A stretch of 64,000 bases of DNA from Paenibacillus sp. 1781tsa1 (GCF_024159265.1 NZ_JAMYWY010000001.1:6758001-6822000); one strand, 5' to 3'; counted from the stretch's first letter, positions 26,255 to 35,044 are shown. A program made the numbers and translations. Notes: generated by a model not told the origin, from the sequence alone.

Positions 26255-27331
26255 CTACCTGGACGATGCCGGATAGATGGACACCGCTCTGTTATCCGGC
26301 AGTTCGCCACCCATGGAGACACACCACTGTTGATAGATGCGATACGCTGCACCACTCTCCAGCAACCCCTGACAAGTGTATATGCCCTCTTCGATGGAAT
26401 TGACACGCCCCGCTGCGTACAAGCGGAATCCCCCATTTAACAAAACCTGATTCACAAAAGCGATATGACCATCACCACTTAGAACACTTTCCGCCACTTC
26501 AAGCTGCTTCGCAGCCGTCCAGACCAGTTCCGGCACAGGCATATCCAGTTCATAGGCTGCAGGATCAACCAGTTCCAGCTTCATATCACCGTCTTCCACG
26601 GTGTATACGCGGGTTGGCCGATCAATATACAGATCCTCAGAACCTTCCATCCCCTGTACCACATAAGCACGGCGATAGTTAAACCGGGTGAGCAGCTTCG
26701 CAATCCGATCCAAAAAGGTATTATGAAACACACCGAACACCAGATACGGTGAATGGTTATAATCAATGAGTTTCTCTGCTGTGTTAAACACCGTGCGGAA
26801 TCCTAGCTCTTCCCGTAAAGGACGAAGCTTGCGAAGAGGCTCACACCACTCCTCGGAGGATACGTACATGACACCTGAACGGAGCGCAGCGCCTCGGGCA
26901 TCTTCTCGATCCATCTTACCGGTATCTATTCCTGCTTCCTTCAACAGTACCGACAGCGTAACGCCCCACTTGGGCGGTAAAGGATCACTCCCGTGCAACG
27001 TCACCGGCAACCCGGCTGCCGCGAGTAGAAACGCAACCGGAAACGTGGCCATGAACGACTTCGTCCGCCCGTCATAAGGACCAGCACAGTCCAATCCGTC
27101 CTGAAATACGGAGAAACGTTCCGCACTGTTACGGCATGCATGAACAAAGGCTTCCAGTTCCTCGACGTTTTCCATTTTCATTCGTTCAGCCATGAGAAAG
27201 GCAGCCGTCTGGGCAGGGGAAACCTCCTGTTTCAGGATTTTCTCTGCAACGGTCAGTGCCTCTGTATAATTCAGATCACGCGAGCCTCGTTTCCCACGTC
27301 CGACCTCTCGGAGTATCTGAGACATATCCAT
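26255..27331 (-). CDS. Anthranilate phosphoribosyltransferase-like (TrpD2/YbiB-type) protein
   Basis: 358 residues from ATG 27331, preceded by GAAGGAGG. The N-terminal helical GT3_N domain (residues of about 5-70) is followed by an alpha/beta class III phosphoribosyltransferase fold. The usual TrpD PRPP loop GTGGD is replaced by GPYDGR, and KHGNR by LHGSDPLPPKWG, as in TrpD2/YbiB proteins that are not tryptophan enzymes. No trp genes are nearby. The gene follows the ANTAR regulator by 18 bp on the same strand, so a role in nitrite/nitrate control or nucleic-acid binding is possible but unproven. Confidence 0.8.
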   Translation of the reverse strand: MDMSQILREVGRGKRGSRDLNYTEALTVAEKILKQEVSPAQTAAFLMAERMKMENVEELEAFVHACRNSAERFSVFQDGLDCAGPYDGRTKSFMATFPVAFLLAAAGLPVTLHGSDPLPPKWGVTLSVLLKEAGIDTGKMDREDARGAALRSGVMYVSSEEWCEPLRKLRPLREELGFRTVFNTAEKLIDYNHSPYLVFGVFHNTFLDRIAKLLTRFNYRRAYVVQGMEGSEDLYIDRPTRVYTVEDGDMKLELVDPAAYELDMPVPELVWTAAKQLEVAESVLSGDGHIAFVNQVLLNGGFRLYAAGRVNSIEEGIYTCQGLLESGAAYRIYQQWCVSMGGELPDNRAVSIYPASSR

Positions 27332-27349
27332 GGAGAATCCTCCTTCCAA

Positions 27350-27943
27350 TTAAGACTGGAGCAGTTGATGCGCCTTCACAATCGCTGTGGCTACATCGAC
27401 CATCCGTTTGCGTTCATCCATCGCTCTCTTGCGTAACAGGTCATAGGCTTCAGCCTCGGAGATCTGCTTCAGATCACTAAGGATGGCCTTCGCCATATCA
27501 ATCCACTTCCGATCCTCAAGCCTGGATTGCAACTGCTTCCGTTCCTGCTCCCACTGTTTGCGTTCCATGTAGCGCCGTGCTGCAAAGTGAAGCGTCCAGT
27601 GGATCTCGGGCCCGGTCATGGAAGGTGTAAGTATGCCATCAAATGAAGTTTCGACCTCGCAGGATTCTGCAGAGGAAGAGGCCGTATCTGGCGCGCACCA
27701 CCAGAGCAGCGGGGAATCCGACTTCCCCTTTCCCAGGCAGTTCACCCAGTACTCCACATCAGCCAGCGACAGATGCAAGATGGACGCTTCCGCAGCACGA
27801 GCCAGCTTCACCGCTTCCATTTCACTGCCTGCCACCTGTACATGGTACCCGTTCGCTCCCAGCAGCCTCTCCGGTGTCAGAGGGATTGCATCGAACGAAT
27901 CAGCTATCGTTGATTGTATACGGATGACCAATAAAGATCGCAT
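27350..27943 (-). CDS. ANTAR-domain RNA-binding antiterminator
   Basis: 197 residues. Residues 1-115 resemble a receiver in outline but lack the acidic pair and the phosphoacceptor Asp (LHLSLADVEYWV), so it is a pseudo-receiver. A coiled-coil linker (MERKQWEQERKQLQSRLEDR) leads to the ANTAR domain at about 135-190 (WIDMAKAILSDLKQISEAEA, then AYDLLRKRAMDERKRM), which binds twin hairpins in leader RNA. It is divergent from nirBDC-cobA, whose leader carries such hairpins. NasT is the closest known role. Since phosphorylation seems impossible, another signal must control it. Confidence 0.9.
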   Translation of the reverse strand: MRSLLVIRIQSTIADSFDAIPLTPERLLGANGYHVQVAGSEMEAVKLARAAEASILHLSLADVEYWVNCLGKGKSDSPLLWWCAPDTASSSAESCEVETSFDGILTPSMTGPEIHWTLHFAARRYMERKQWEQERKQLQSRLEDRKWIDMAKAILSDLKQISEAEAYDLLRKRAMDERKRMVDVATAIVKAHQLLQS

Positions 27944-28253
27944 GATGGAGCAATCCCTCCCTAATTACGTATAATTAGAATCGCATTATTTAATACATCA
28001 ATACATGAAAGCGCTACATATGTTATATTACCTGACAAAAAAACAGATCAATCTGATTTTATAACTGATTTCGAGATAATAAATACAAAAATCATGACGG
28101 AGTGTCCTAGTAGCCAAAAAGAGTGAAACACTAATCATGACACATTTTCTATGCTTTTTGTAGTTCCCGGCACACTATTTCCCACTAAAACATTCATTTT
28201 CATGAATATATACCCTTAAAACCTCTTCGATCATTCGTGTTCCAATAAACTCA

Positions 28254-28270
28254 TGTAAACATAATTAACT
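28254..28270. promoter_or_regulatory. Second, weaker GlnR/TnrA-like site
   Basis: TGTAA-N7-TAACT, one base off the TGTNA-N7-TNACA pattern, 39 bp upstream of the perfect site. Confidence 0.3.
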
Positions 28271-28292
28271 TTAAATTTCAAATACTTTTTTA

Positions 28293-28309
28293 TGTTAACT
28301 ATATTGACA
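28293..28309. promoter_or_regulatory. GlnR/TnrA-type box at the nir promoter
   Basis: TGTTAACTATATTGACA fits TGTNA-N7-TNACA exactly. Its right half is the -35 hexamer of the nir promoter, so binding would compete with RNA polymerase, as for a repressor such as GlnR. Confidence 0.55.
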
Positions 28310-28332
28310 TGGTTAGATCGATATTTTATAGT
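28304..28332 (+). promoter_or_regulatory. nirB promoter (sigma-A type)
   Basis: TTGACA (28304-28309), 17-nt spacer, TATAGT (28327-28332). Transcription would start near 28339, giving a leader of about 195 nt that contains the ANTAR hairpins and terminator. Confidence 0.8.
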
Positions 28333-28365
28333 TAAGCCATAACAACTCCATATTTGAATCGCTCA

Positions 28366-28410
28366 CAGTTACAACGGCGTAGCTGGTTGAAACGGCAATG
28401 AAGCCTGTTT
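28366..28410 (+). ncRNA. ANTAR twin-hairpin leader element
   Basis: P1: 28366-28385, a 7-bp stem (CAGTTAC / GTAGCTG, one G-U) with hexaloop AACGGC. After 4 nt, P2: 28390-28410, a 7-bp stem (AAACGGC / GCC-GTTT with one bulged U) with hexaloop AATGAA. Both loops have A at position 1 and G at position 4, the rule for ANTAR targets. The 3' arm of P2 is also the 5' arm of the terminator at 28402-28474, so the two structures exclude each other. Confidence 0.85.
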
Positions 28411-28474
28411 TGCAATCTCGGAGCAAGGGATGCGTATGTATTTGCGCAGTCCTCCGAGGCATAACAGGCTTTTT
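28402..28474 (+). terminator. Conditional terminator in the nirB leader
   Basis: AGCCTGTT (28402-28409) pairs with AACAGGCT (28463-28470), an inner CTCGGAG / CTCCGAG stem adds stability, and TTTTT follows. It lies between the promoter and nirB and is expected to stop transcription unless P2 is held by the ANTAR protein. Confidence 0.85.
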
Positions 28475-28534
28475 CGATTTTAGAGACAAGATTTCGAGGC
28501 AGTTTGCAAAATGGACCTAAGGGGGCTAATCATA

Positions 28535-30976
28535 ATGAGTACAACGAAAAAGCTGGTATTGGTCGGTAATGGCATGGCGGGAATTCGCACAATCGAACAT
28601 ATCCTCAAGCTTGCTCCGCACGCTTATGAAATTACAGTTTTCGGTGCAGAGCCGCATCCCAACTACAACCGGATCATGCTCTCCTCTGTATTGGCTGGCG
28701 GAACATCCATCGAAGATATCGTCATCAACGAGTGGAGCTGGTACGAAGAAAACGGCATTCAGGTATACCCGGGTGACCCGGTCGTTCAGATCAATACCGA
28801 GCGCAAGGAAGTTGTATCTCAAAATGGCGTACGCGCAAGTTATGATGAGCTGATTATGGCAACCGGATCACAAGCGTTCATCCTGCCACTTCCCGGCGCA
28901 AACAAGAAAGGTGTTATCGGTTTCCGTGATATCAAAGATTGTGAGACCATGATGGAAGCATCACAAAAGTATCGCAAAGCCGCCGTCATTGGAGGTGGAT
29001 TGCTAGGACTTGAAGCAGCACGTGGGCTGCTCAATCTGGGCATGGACGTCACAGTCATCCATATTAATGGCCATCTGATGGACCGGAATCTGGATCTCCC
29101 GGCAGGCCTGATGCTTCAGCGGGAGCTTGAAGAGCAAGGCATGAAGTTCCTTTTGAATAAACATACCGAAGAAATCACAGGTAAGCATCGAGTGAAAGCC
29201 ATTCGTTTCACCGATCAAACGGTACTTGAAGCCGATCTGGTTGTCATGGCTGTCGGAATTCGTCCTCAGGTTGAACTTGCTCGCAATACCGGCCTCGATG
29301 TGAATCGTGGTGTCATCATAGATGATTATATGCATACCAGCATTCCTGGCATCTCTGCCGTCGGCGAATGTGCTGAACACCGCGGTATTGCCTACGGACT
29401 GGTTGCTCCATTATATGAACAAGGTATGGTGCTCGCGAAACGCCTGGCTGGTGCAGCCACCGAAGGATATGCAGGATCGGTAACTTCCACCAAACTGAAG
29501 GTATCCAGTGTTGACGTATTCTCTGCCGGACAATTCAAAGACGCTGCAGATACGCGCAGCATTCGCATTCAGGATGATGTCGATGGTGTGTACAAAAAGA
29601 TGGTGATTAAGGATGGGCAGCTCATTGGCGCTGTATTGTTCGGGGATACCACAGATGGCGCATCGCTGTTTTCTCTCATTAAGAGTGGCGAGAACATCCG
29701 CGGTCGGGAGAAAGAAATTTTGCTCGGCGTACCTTCCGGTAGTTCAGGCTCTGGTCCATCTGTCGCAGAACGTATGGCGAGTATGACGGATGACGAGATC
29801 GTCTGTGGTTGTAACGGTGTTACCAAAGCCTCCATCGGAGATGCCGTTCTGAATAAAGGCTGTAACACTCTCGGTGCAATCAAGTCCTGCACCAAAGCTT
29901 CCGCTTCTTGTGGTGGATGCAAACCGATTATCGAAAACCTGCTCACGTATTATGCCGGTGATAATGTAGGTGAACAGACCAAAGAAGGCATCTGTGGCTG
30001 CACATCCTATGATCGGGATGAGATTGTTGCACAAATCAAGGAAATGGGACTCAAAAGCGTGAAGGAAGTGATGAACGTTCTCGGTTGGAATGAGTCGGAA
30101 GGTTGCTCCAAGTGTCGTCCGTCCCTGAATTATTATCTCGGTATGATCTGGCCGGCTGAATACAGAGATGAGCGTGTATCCAAATTCACCAATGAACGTT
30201 ATCACGCCAACATCCAGAAGGACGGTACCTATTCCGTTATTCCACGGATCTATGGTGGTGTCACTTCCCCGGCGGAATTGATCAAGATTGCAACAGTCGC
30301 GGAGAAATATGATGTACCGATGGTGAAGTTTACAGGCGGACAACGGCTCGATCTGCTCGGAGTACAGAAAGAGAACCTTCCGAAGATCTGGGAAGAGCTC
30401 GATATGCCTTCCGGTTTCGGTTATGGCAAGGCGCTGCGTACGGTGAAGACTTGTGTAGGTAACACATTCTGCCGATTCGGAACACAGGACTCCATCGAGA
30501 TGGGGATTCGACTGGAGAAAAAACTCGACAAAATGGTTGCTCCGGCAAAAGTGAAACTTGCTGTATCTGGATGTCCGCGGAACTGTGCTGAAGCAACCAT
30601 CAAGGATCTGGGTGTTGTCGCCATCGATGGTGCATGGGAGATTCATGTTGGTGGTAATGCCGGAGTTAAAGTTCGCACAGCCGAGTTGCTCTGTACGGTG
30701 AAAACCGATGCGGAAGTGGAAGAGTGGACCTACGCTTACCTGCAATATTATAGAGAGAACGCAAAATGGAATGAGAGAACAGCGGCATGGATTGAACGGG
30801 TAGGTCTGGATCATGTGAAGGAAGCATTGGCGGATCGGGATGTACGTCTCGCTCTAATTGAACGCCTGGAAGTTACGCTGGGTCACACGGTTGATCCTTG
30901 GAAAGAAATCATTGAAGACGAGAAATTGCGTAAAAACTTCACCCCACTGTCCGGTGCCGAGCCGGTAACTCACTAG
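28535..30976 (+). CDS. nirB: Assimilatory nitrite reductase [NAD(P)H] large subunit
   Basis: 813 residues, normal length. FAD site VLVGNGMAG at the N-terminus; NAD(P) site VIGGGLLGLEAARGL near 155; two BFD-like [2Fe-2S] regions (CGCNGVTKASIG near 422 with SCGGC, and a second CGC near 485 with CSKCRP); sulfite/nitrite reductase half-domains; siroheme-[4Fe-4S] ligands in CVGNTFC near 638 and CPRNC near 677. It reduces nitrite to ammonium with NirD in the cytoplasm. ATG 28535 has AAGGGGG 10 nt upstream; the frame is open 8 codons further. First gene of nirB-nirD-nirC-cobA, under ANTAR leader control. Confidence 0.97.
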   Translation: MSTTKKLVLVGNGMAGIRTIEHILKLAPHAYEITVFGAEPHPNYNRIMLSSVLAGGTSIEDIVINEWSWYEENGIQVYPGDPVVQINTERKEVVSQNGVRASYDELIMATGSQAFILPLPGANKKGVIGFRDIKDCETMMEASQKYRKAAVIGGGLLGLEAARGLLNLGMDVTVIHINGHLMDRNLDLPAGLMLQRELEEQGMKFLLNKHTEEITGKHRVKAIRFTDQTVLEADLVVMAVGIRPQVELARNTGLDVNRGVIIDDYMHTSIPGISAVGECAEHRGIAYGLVAPLYEQGMVLAKRLAGAATEGYAGSVTSTKLKVSSVDVFSAGQFKDAADTRSIRIQDDVDGVYKKMVIKDGQLIGAVLFGDTTDGASLFSLIKSGENIRGREKEILLGVPSGSSGSGPSVAERMASMTDDEIVCGCNGVTKASIGDAVLNKGCNTLGAIKSCTKASASCGGCKPIIENLLTYYAGDNVGEQTKEGICGCTSYDRDEIVAQIKEMGLKSVKEVMNVLGWNESEGCSKCRPSLNYYLGMIWPAEYRDERVSKFTNERYHANIQKDGTYSVIPRIYGGVTSPAELIKIATVAEKYDVPMVKFTGGQRLDLLGVQKENLPKIWEELDMPSGFGYGKALRTVKTCVGNTFCRFGTQDSIEMGIRLEKKLDKMVAPAKVKLAVSGCPRNCAEATIKDLGVVAIDGAWEIHVGGNAGVKVRTAELLCTVKTDAEVEEWTYAYLQYYRENAKWNERTAAWIERVGLDHVKEALADRDVRLALIERLEVTLGHTVDPWKEIIEDEKLRKNFTPLSGAEPVTH

Positions 30977-30992
30977 AAGCGGAGGAACAGCG

Positions 30993-31310
30993 ATGAACAA
31001 ATTCCGGATTGGACACCTGGCAGATATTGATGAAAAGGGTGCACGGACCTTCCTGATACAGGATACCGAAATTGCAGTCTTCAAACTGAGCGACGGGAGT
31101 CTGCACGCCGTCGAGAATCGCTGCCCTCACAAGGGCGGCAAGCTGTCGGAAGGCATGGTATGCGGGACAGCCGTTCATTGTCCTTTGCATGATTGGAAGA
31201 TCGATCTGCGCAACGGTAAGGTACATGAGCCGGATAAGGGCTGCCTGAACACCTACAAAACAGAAGTAGACGGCAAAAGTGGAGAAATCTATATCACAAT
31301 TGCGGGTTAA
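30993..31310 (+). CDS. nirD: Nitrite reductase small subunit (Rieske-type)
   Basis: 105 residues. The Rieske [2Fe-2S] ligands are visible as CPHKGG (C-x-H) and CPLHDW (C-x2-H). It passes electrons within the NirBD complex. It follows nirB by 16 bp with GGAGG before its ATG and is in the same operon. Confidence 0.95.
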   Translation: MNKFRIGHLADIDEKGARTFLIQDTEIAVFKLSDGSLHAVENRCPHKGGKLSEGMVCGTAVHCPLHDWKIDLRNGKVHEPDKGCLNTYKTEVDGKSGEIYITIAG

Positions 31311-31347
31311 AGGCTAGAGATACCCTGACATCAAGGAGGCGTGCGCT

Positions 31348-32229
31348 ATGGATTTTGTTAAACCTGCAGAAGTGCTGCAATCGATGGTCGAAGCTGGTGA
31401 GAGCAAAGCCAGAATGAATCGGGTACAGATGCTAATTCGCGGTTTTCTGGCAGGGGCTATCCTTGCTTTTGCAACCACAATGGCATATACCGCTGTAACT
31501 CAAACTTCCGTTGGTTTGGCAGGTGCACTGATATTCCCGGCGGGATTCGTCATTATTATTCTGTTGGGCCTTGAATTGGTGACAGGAAACTTTGCGATGC
31601 TTCCACTCGCAATGATGAAACGCAGAATCACACTGATGGATATGCTCCGAAATTATTTTTGGGTGATCACAGGTCATCTGCTTGGATGTGCATTCTATGC
31701 TCTGTTATACGGCCTGACCCTTACGAAGATGGGTACGGATATGAGCAACCCACTCATTCAAACGCTGATTCAGACCAGTGAAGCTAAAACATTAGGATAT
31801 CAGCATTTGGGCGGAGCAGGCATGGTTCTGGTGATCATCAAGGCCATTCTATGTAACTGGATGGTCACACTCGGGGCAGTGTTGGCGATGACATCCACAT
31901 CAACCCTGGGTAAAATCGTAGCGATGTGGCTGCCTATTATGATATTTTTCGCCCAAGGTTTTGAACACGCTGTGGTGAACATGTTTGTCATTCCGGCAGG
32001 CATGATGCTCGGTGCACAGGTCAGTGTCGCTGATTGGTGGCTGTGGAATCAGATCCCTGTGTTGGTGGGTAACCTCATTGGCGGAGCTGTATTTACAGGC
32101 CTTGGTCTATATGCTGCCCATCACTGGGGAAATCCTGTCCAACGCTCATCCAAACTGGCAACCATTCAGGGTGGTCGTTCAGGATTGGCAAGTTCCGATG
32201 TGGCATCGAAATTGGGGACACGATCATGA
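31348..32229 (+). CDS. nirC: Formate/nitrite transporter family, probable nitrite channel
   Basis: 293 residues with six hydrophobic helices of the FNT fold. Visible signatures are GALIFPAGFVIIILLGLELVTGNFA near residue 50-75 and FAQGFEHAVVNMFVIPAGM, which carries the central pore His (EHAVVNM). FNT pentamers pass formate, nitrite or hydrosulfide. Here the operon context points to nitrite. It lies 37 bp after nirD (AAGGAGG upstream) and overlaps cobA by 4 nt (ATGA). Confidence 0.93.
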   Translation: MDFVKPAEVLQSMVEAGESKARMNRVQMLIRGFLAGAILAFATTMAYTAVTQTSVGLAGALIFPAGFVIIILLGLELVTGNFAMLPLAMMKRRITLMDMLRNYFWVITGHLLGCAFYALLYGLTLTKMGTDMSNPLIQTLIQTSEAKTLGYQHLGGAGMVLVIIKAILCNWMVTLGAVLAMTSTSTLGKIVAMWLPIMIFFAQGFEHAVVNMFVIPAGMMLGAQVSVADWWLWNQIPVLVGNLIGGAVFTGLGLYAAHHWGNPVQRSSKLATIQGGRSGLASSDVASKLGTRS

Positions 32230-32996
32230 GTCGGGGCTTGGTTAGTATCGTTGGTGCTGGTCCTGGAGATCCGGATCTGATTACGGTAAAAGCCCTGAAA
32301 CGTATTCAGTCCGCAGATGTCATTATGTATGATCGGCTTGTGAATGATCAATTGCTCGCTGAGGCTCGCGTCGGAGCACTCCGCATCTATTGCGGCAAGG
32401 CTCCAGGCCTTCACTCCATGAGTCAGGAGATGATCGGACGGATGCTGGCTGCACATGCAGCGGAAGGCAAACAAGTCGTACGACTCAAGGGTGGCGATCC
32501 GTTTATCTTTGGCCGTGGTGGTGAAGAAGCGCTTGTGCTGGCGGAAGCAGGCATTCCATATGAAATCATTCCTGGTATCACTTCGGCTGTAGGCACATCC
32601 GCTTCCTCCCTTATTCCGTTAACTCATCGCGGGATTGCTTCATCCTTCGCATGTGTCACTGGAACCGGTAGCGACGGAAATGTTTCATACGTTCGCTGGG
32701 ACCTGCTTGCCCATAGCGTGGATACACTGGTCATCTATATGGGCATTAGCCAACTCCCCCAGATTCAACATGAATTGCTTCACCATGGGAAAAGTGGACA
32801 CACCCCTGCGGCTTTAATCGAAAGGGGAACCACTTCGGAGGAACGAATTATTACCGGCACACTTGCCGAACTCCATTCCCTCGCCTTGTCACATCAAGTG
32901 AATAATCCCGCATTAATCATGATCGGAGAGTCGGTCCTGATCCGCGAACAGCTGCTTCAGATGCAACAGGCCGCGAACGCATCTATGACGGGTTAA
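32226..32996 (+). CDS. cobA: Uroporphyrinogen-III C-methyltransferase
   Basis: 256 residues, one-domain SUMT. Motifs: VGAGPGDPDLITVKAL at the N-terminus, VRLKGGDPFIFGRGGEE, and PGITSAVGTSASSLIPLTHRG. It methylates uroporphyrinogen III at C-2 and C-7 to make precorrin-2, which leads to siroheme, the cofactor of NirB. It is the last operon gene, translationally coupled to nirC. In B. subtilis the equivalent is nasF. No dehydrogenase/ferrochelatase gene follows here. Confidence 0.95.
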   Translation: MSRGLVSIVGAGPGDPDLITVKALKRIQSADVIMYDRLVNDQLLAEARVGALRIYCGKAPGLHSMSQEMIGRMLAAHAAEGKQVVRLKGGDPFIFGRGGEEALVLAEAGIPYEIIPGITSAVGTSASSLIPLTHRGIASSFACVTGTGSDGNVSYVRWDLLAHSVDTLVIYMGISQLPQIQHELLHHGKSGHTPAALIERGTTSEERIITGTLAELHSLALSHQVNNPALIMIGESVLIREQLLQMQQAANASMTG

Positions 32997-33004
32997 TATG
33001 GAAT

Positions 33005-33643
33005 TTAGTCCAACAGCATACGTTCGTGAATCGTCCGACCCTTCTGCCCTGGTTCAATCAGCAGACGGGTCGGTTTGATGTTGATCAGTGCCGTAAGCTG
33101 CTCTCCCATATAATGCGCAGAATATTTGAACCCAATCTCCGCCCAGTGCATAATCACGCCCACCGTAGCGGATACCAGATAACTTAACATGATGTCGTAA
33201 TTAATCGTCTGCTCGCTATCTTCGGTCACCAGCACAAAATCCTCGGTTAAATACGTTCTAAACATATTGCACAGCCGGGAATTCATATCTGAATGCATTG
33301 TCATTAATGCACGGAAAATATCCTGATGGGCTTCTATATATTCAAATACTGGCATCGTGGATGGCAGCAATGCAGTCATGTCCACTTCTTTGAGCTGTGC
33401 GTATGGTGCTGCATAAGCCTGTCCTATCCCCTGCATGAAATCATCCAGAATGAACTGCAGCAACTCCGGTTTGCCGGGAAAATGTAAATAGAAGGTTCCG
33501 CGGTTATAATCCGCCCGCTCCGTAATATCCCGGATTGTGAGGGCATCCGCTCCCTTCTCCAATATCAAAGAAACCGCCGCAGCGATGATGGCATCCTGCG
33601 TTCTTCGTGCTCTCCGGTCCTGAGGATGTTCAATAATCAACAT
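33005..33643 (-). CDS. TetR/AcrR-family regulator
   Basis: 212 residues. The N-terminal HTH reads AIIAAAVSLILEKGADALTI then RDITERADYNRGTFYLHF, the TetR DNA-binding helix pair. The C-terminal ligand domain has no recognised specificity. AAAGGAGGCG precedes the ATG. It is convergent with cobA (8 bp apart) and divergent from the SDR gene, which it may control. Confidence 0.9.
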   Translation of the reverse strand: MLIIEHPQDRRARRTQDAIIAAAVSLILEKGADALTIRDITERADYNRGTFYLHFPGKPELLQFILDDFMQGIGQAYAAPYAQLKEVDMTALLPSTMPVFEYIEAHQDIFRALMTMHSDMNSRLCNMFRTYLTEDFVLVTEDSEQTINYDIMLSYLVSATVGVIMHWAEIGFKYSAHYMGEQLTALINIKPTRLLIEPGQKGRTIHERMLLD

Positions 33644-33706
33644 TTTCGCCTCCTTTGTTCATTATTGTAGTATAAATGAACACCGCTTACATCACTGTCC
33701 AATAGC

Positions 33707-33723
33707 TGACATATGCGCTGTCA
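33707..33723. promoter_or_regulatory. Candidate TetR operator
   Basis: TGACA-N7-TGTCA palindrome between the TetR gene and the SDR gene, 64 bp from the regulator start and 116 bp from the SDR start. Confidence 0.4.
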
Positions 33724-33838
33724 ATGATTATTGTCACATGGCTATGTATATCTTAACATTGAGACAGGAAAGATAGACGACAGGTTGAAACTTTTTTTGA
33801 GAAATACCTGCCAATAATGAATAAGGAGCGAATCATTC

Positions 33839-34606
33839 ATGAGTACATCGTATACACATACAGCCGTTATTACAGGAGCAGCCGGAGGCATTGGTAAAGA
33901 ATTGGCACGCCGCCTTGCAGAGCGCAAAATCAACTTGGTTCTGGTCGACCTGAATGAAGAAGCCATTCAACAGACGATTACCGATTTGAACCTCGACAAA
34001 GAGCATGTCATCGCCGTAAAAGCGAACGTATCCCAGGAAGCAGACGTGAAAAACTATGTGCAAAAAGCACTGGATGCGTTTGGACGAATCGATTATTTTG
34101 CCAATAATGCCGGCATTGAAGGCCCAACAGGACTGATCGAAGACCTGAGTGTTGAAGCACTCGACACCGTGTATAACGTCAACATTCGTGGCGTATTCCT
34201 GGGTCTGCAAAACGTCATTCCCGTTATGAAAAAACAAAAATCCGGTGCGATTCTAAATACCTCTTCCCTTGCGGGTCTGATGGGCGCACCTGCCGTATCT
34301 CCATATATTATGTCCAAACATGCCGTAGTTGGCCTCACACGTACCGCTGCCAATGAACTGGCACCTTACAATATCCGCGTTAACGCTGTATTACCAGGCA
34401 CAATCAACACACGTATGATGCGCCAGATCGAAGCTAATTCCGGTAACGTGGAAGATTATCAATCTGCAACGGTATCTGCCATTCCAATGGGCCGTTACGG
34501 TGAACCGGAAGAAGTTGCTGCGGTGATGAACTTCCTGTTGTCCGAAGAAGCATCCTATGTAACAGCTTCCCTCTACACCGTAGATGGCGGCATGATGGGT
34601 CAATAA
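33839..34606 (+). CDS. SDR family oxidoreductase
   Basis: 255 residues, classical short-chain dehydrogenase. TGAAGGIGKELA binds the NAD(P) phosphate; Asp in LVLVDLN after beta-2 suggests NAD preference; NNAGIEG, catalytic Ser in NTSSLAG and Tyr-x3-Lys in SPYIMSKHA are intact; VNAVLPGTINTRM and the C-terminal TVDGGMMGQ are typical. The substrate is unknown. AAGGAGCG lies upstream, and the divergent TetR gene is a probable regulator. Confidence 0.92.
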   Translation: MSTSYTHTAVITGAAGGIGKELARRLAERKINLVLVDLNEEAIQQTITDLNLDKEHVIAVKANVSQEADVKNYVQKALDAFGRIDYFANNAGIEGPTGLIEDLSVEALDTVYNVNIRGVFLGLQNVIPVMKKQKSGAILNTSSLAGLMGAPAVSPYIMSKHAVVGLTRTAANELAPYNIRVNAVLPGTINTRMMRQIEANSGNVEDYQSATVSAIPMGRYGEPEEVAAVMNFLLSEEASYVTASLYTVDGGMMGQ

Positions 34607-34715
34607 GAAACTGTAAACTGTGGGATCCGGTCCGATAGAGTTTCAATTCCATCCTTAGAAAAGTTATACCGACAGGTGTTCCCGAAGGAATGCCTGGTCA
34701 CTACAATCTAAAAAA

Positions 34716-34755
34716 GGCCTCAACACCACAGTATTGTGGAGTTGAGGTCTTTTTT
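34716..34755 (+). terminator. Terminator of the SDR gene
   Basis: GCCTCAACACCACA pairs with TGTGGAGTTGAGGT, 4-nt loop, then CTTTTTT; an A-run on the left makes it bidirectional. Confidence 0.88.
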
Positions 34756-34902
34756 ATAGTACAACACTTGCCATGCATTAGGCTGCATCTGTGAGATTTC
34801 ACTTTTGAAACGCCATTTAACGCCTCGCCGTTGCTCTTGTGATCACTCACGCTAACGAACCCAGAACACCTTATTTCGGCTAAAAGTGCTTATTTCCCGA
34901 AC

Positions 34903-35044
34903 TAACGAATCTCAGACACGCTAATTCCGCACAAATGCTGAAATTGCACCGAAAAGCCCTGAAATCCAGAGAATAACGTGTCTCAGATTCGTTAAATTCT
35001 CGACCGAGCGAGAAATACCCAAATAGCGCGTGTGAGATTCGTTA
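34903..35044. repeat. Three-copy intergenic repeat (CGAATCTCA-type)
   Basis: TAACGAATCTCAGACACG (34903-34920) recurs inverted at 34977-34994 with one mismatch and again in shorter form (lacking two bases) at 35028-35044. The gap of more than 500 bp between the SDR gene and the 95-residue gene holds this repeat and no gene. Confidence 0.65.

Noticed and set aside
29744-30814. 356-residue minus-strand frame opposite nirB
   Set aside because: Antisense to well-supported siroheme and iron-sulfur motifs; no start signal.
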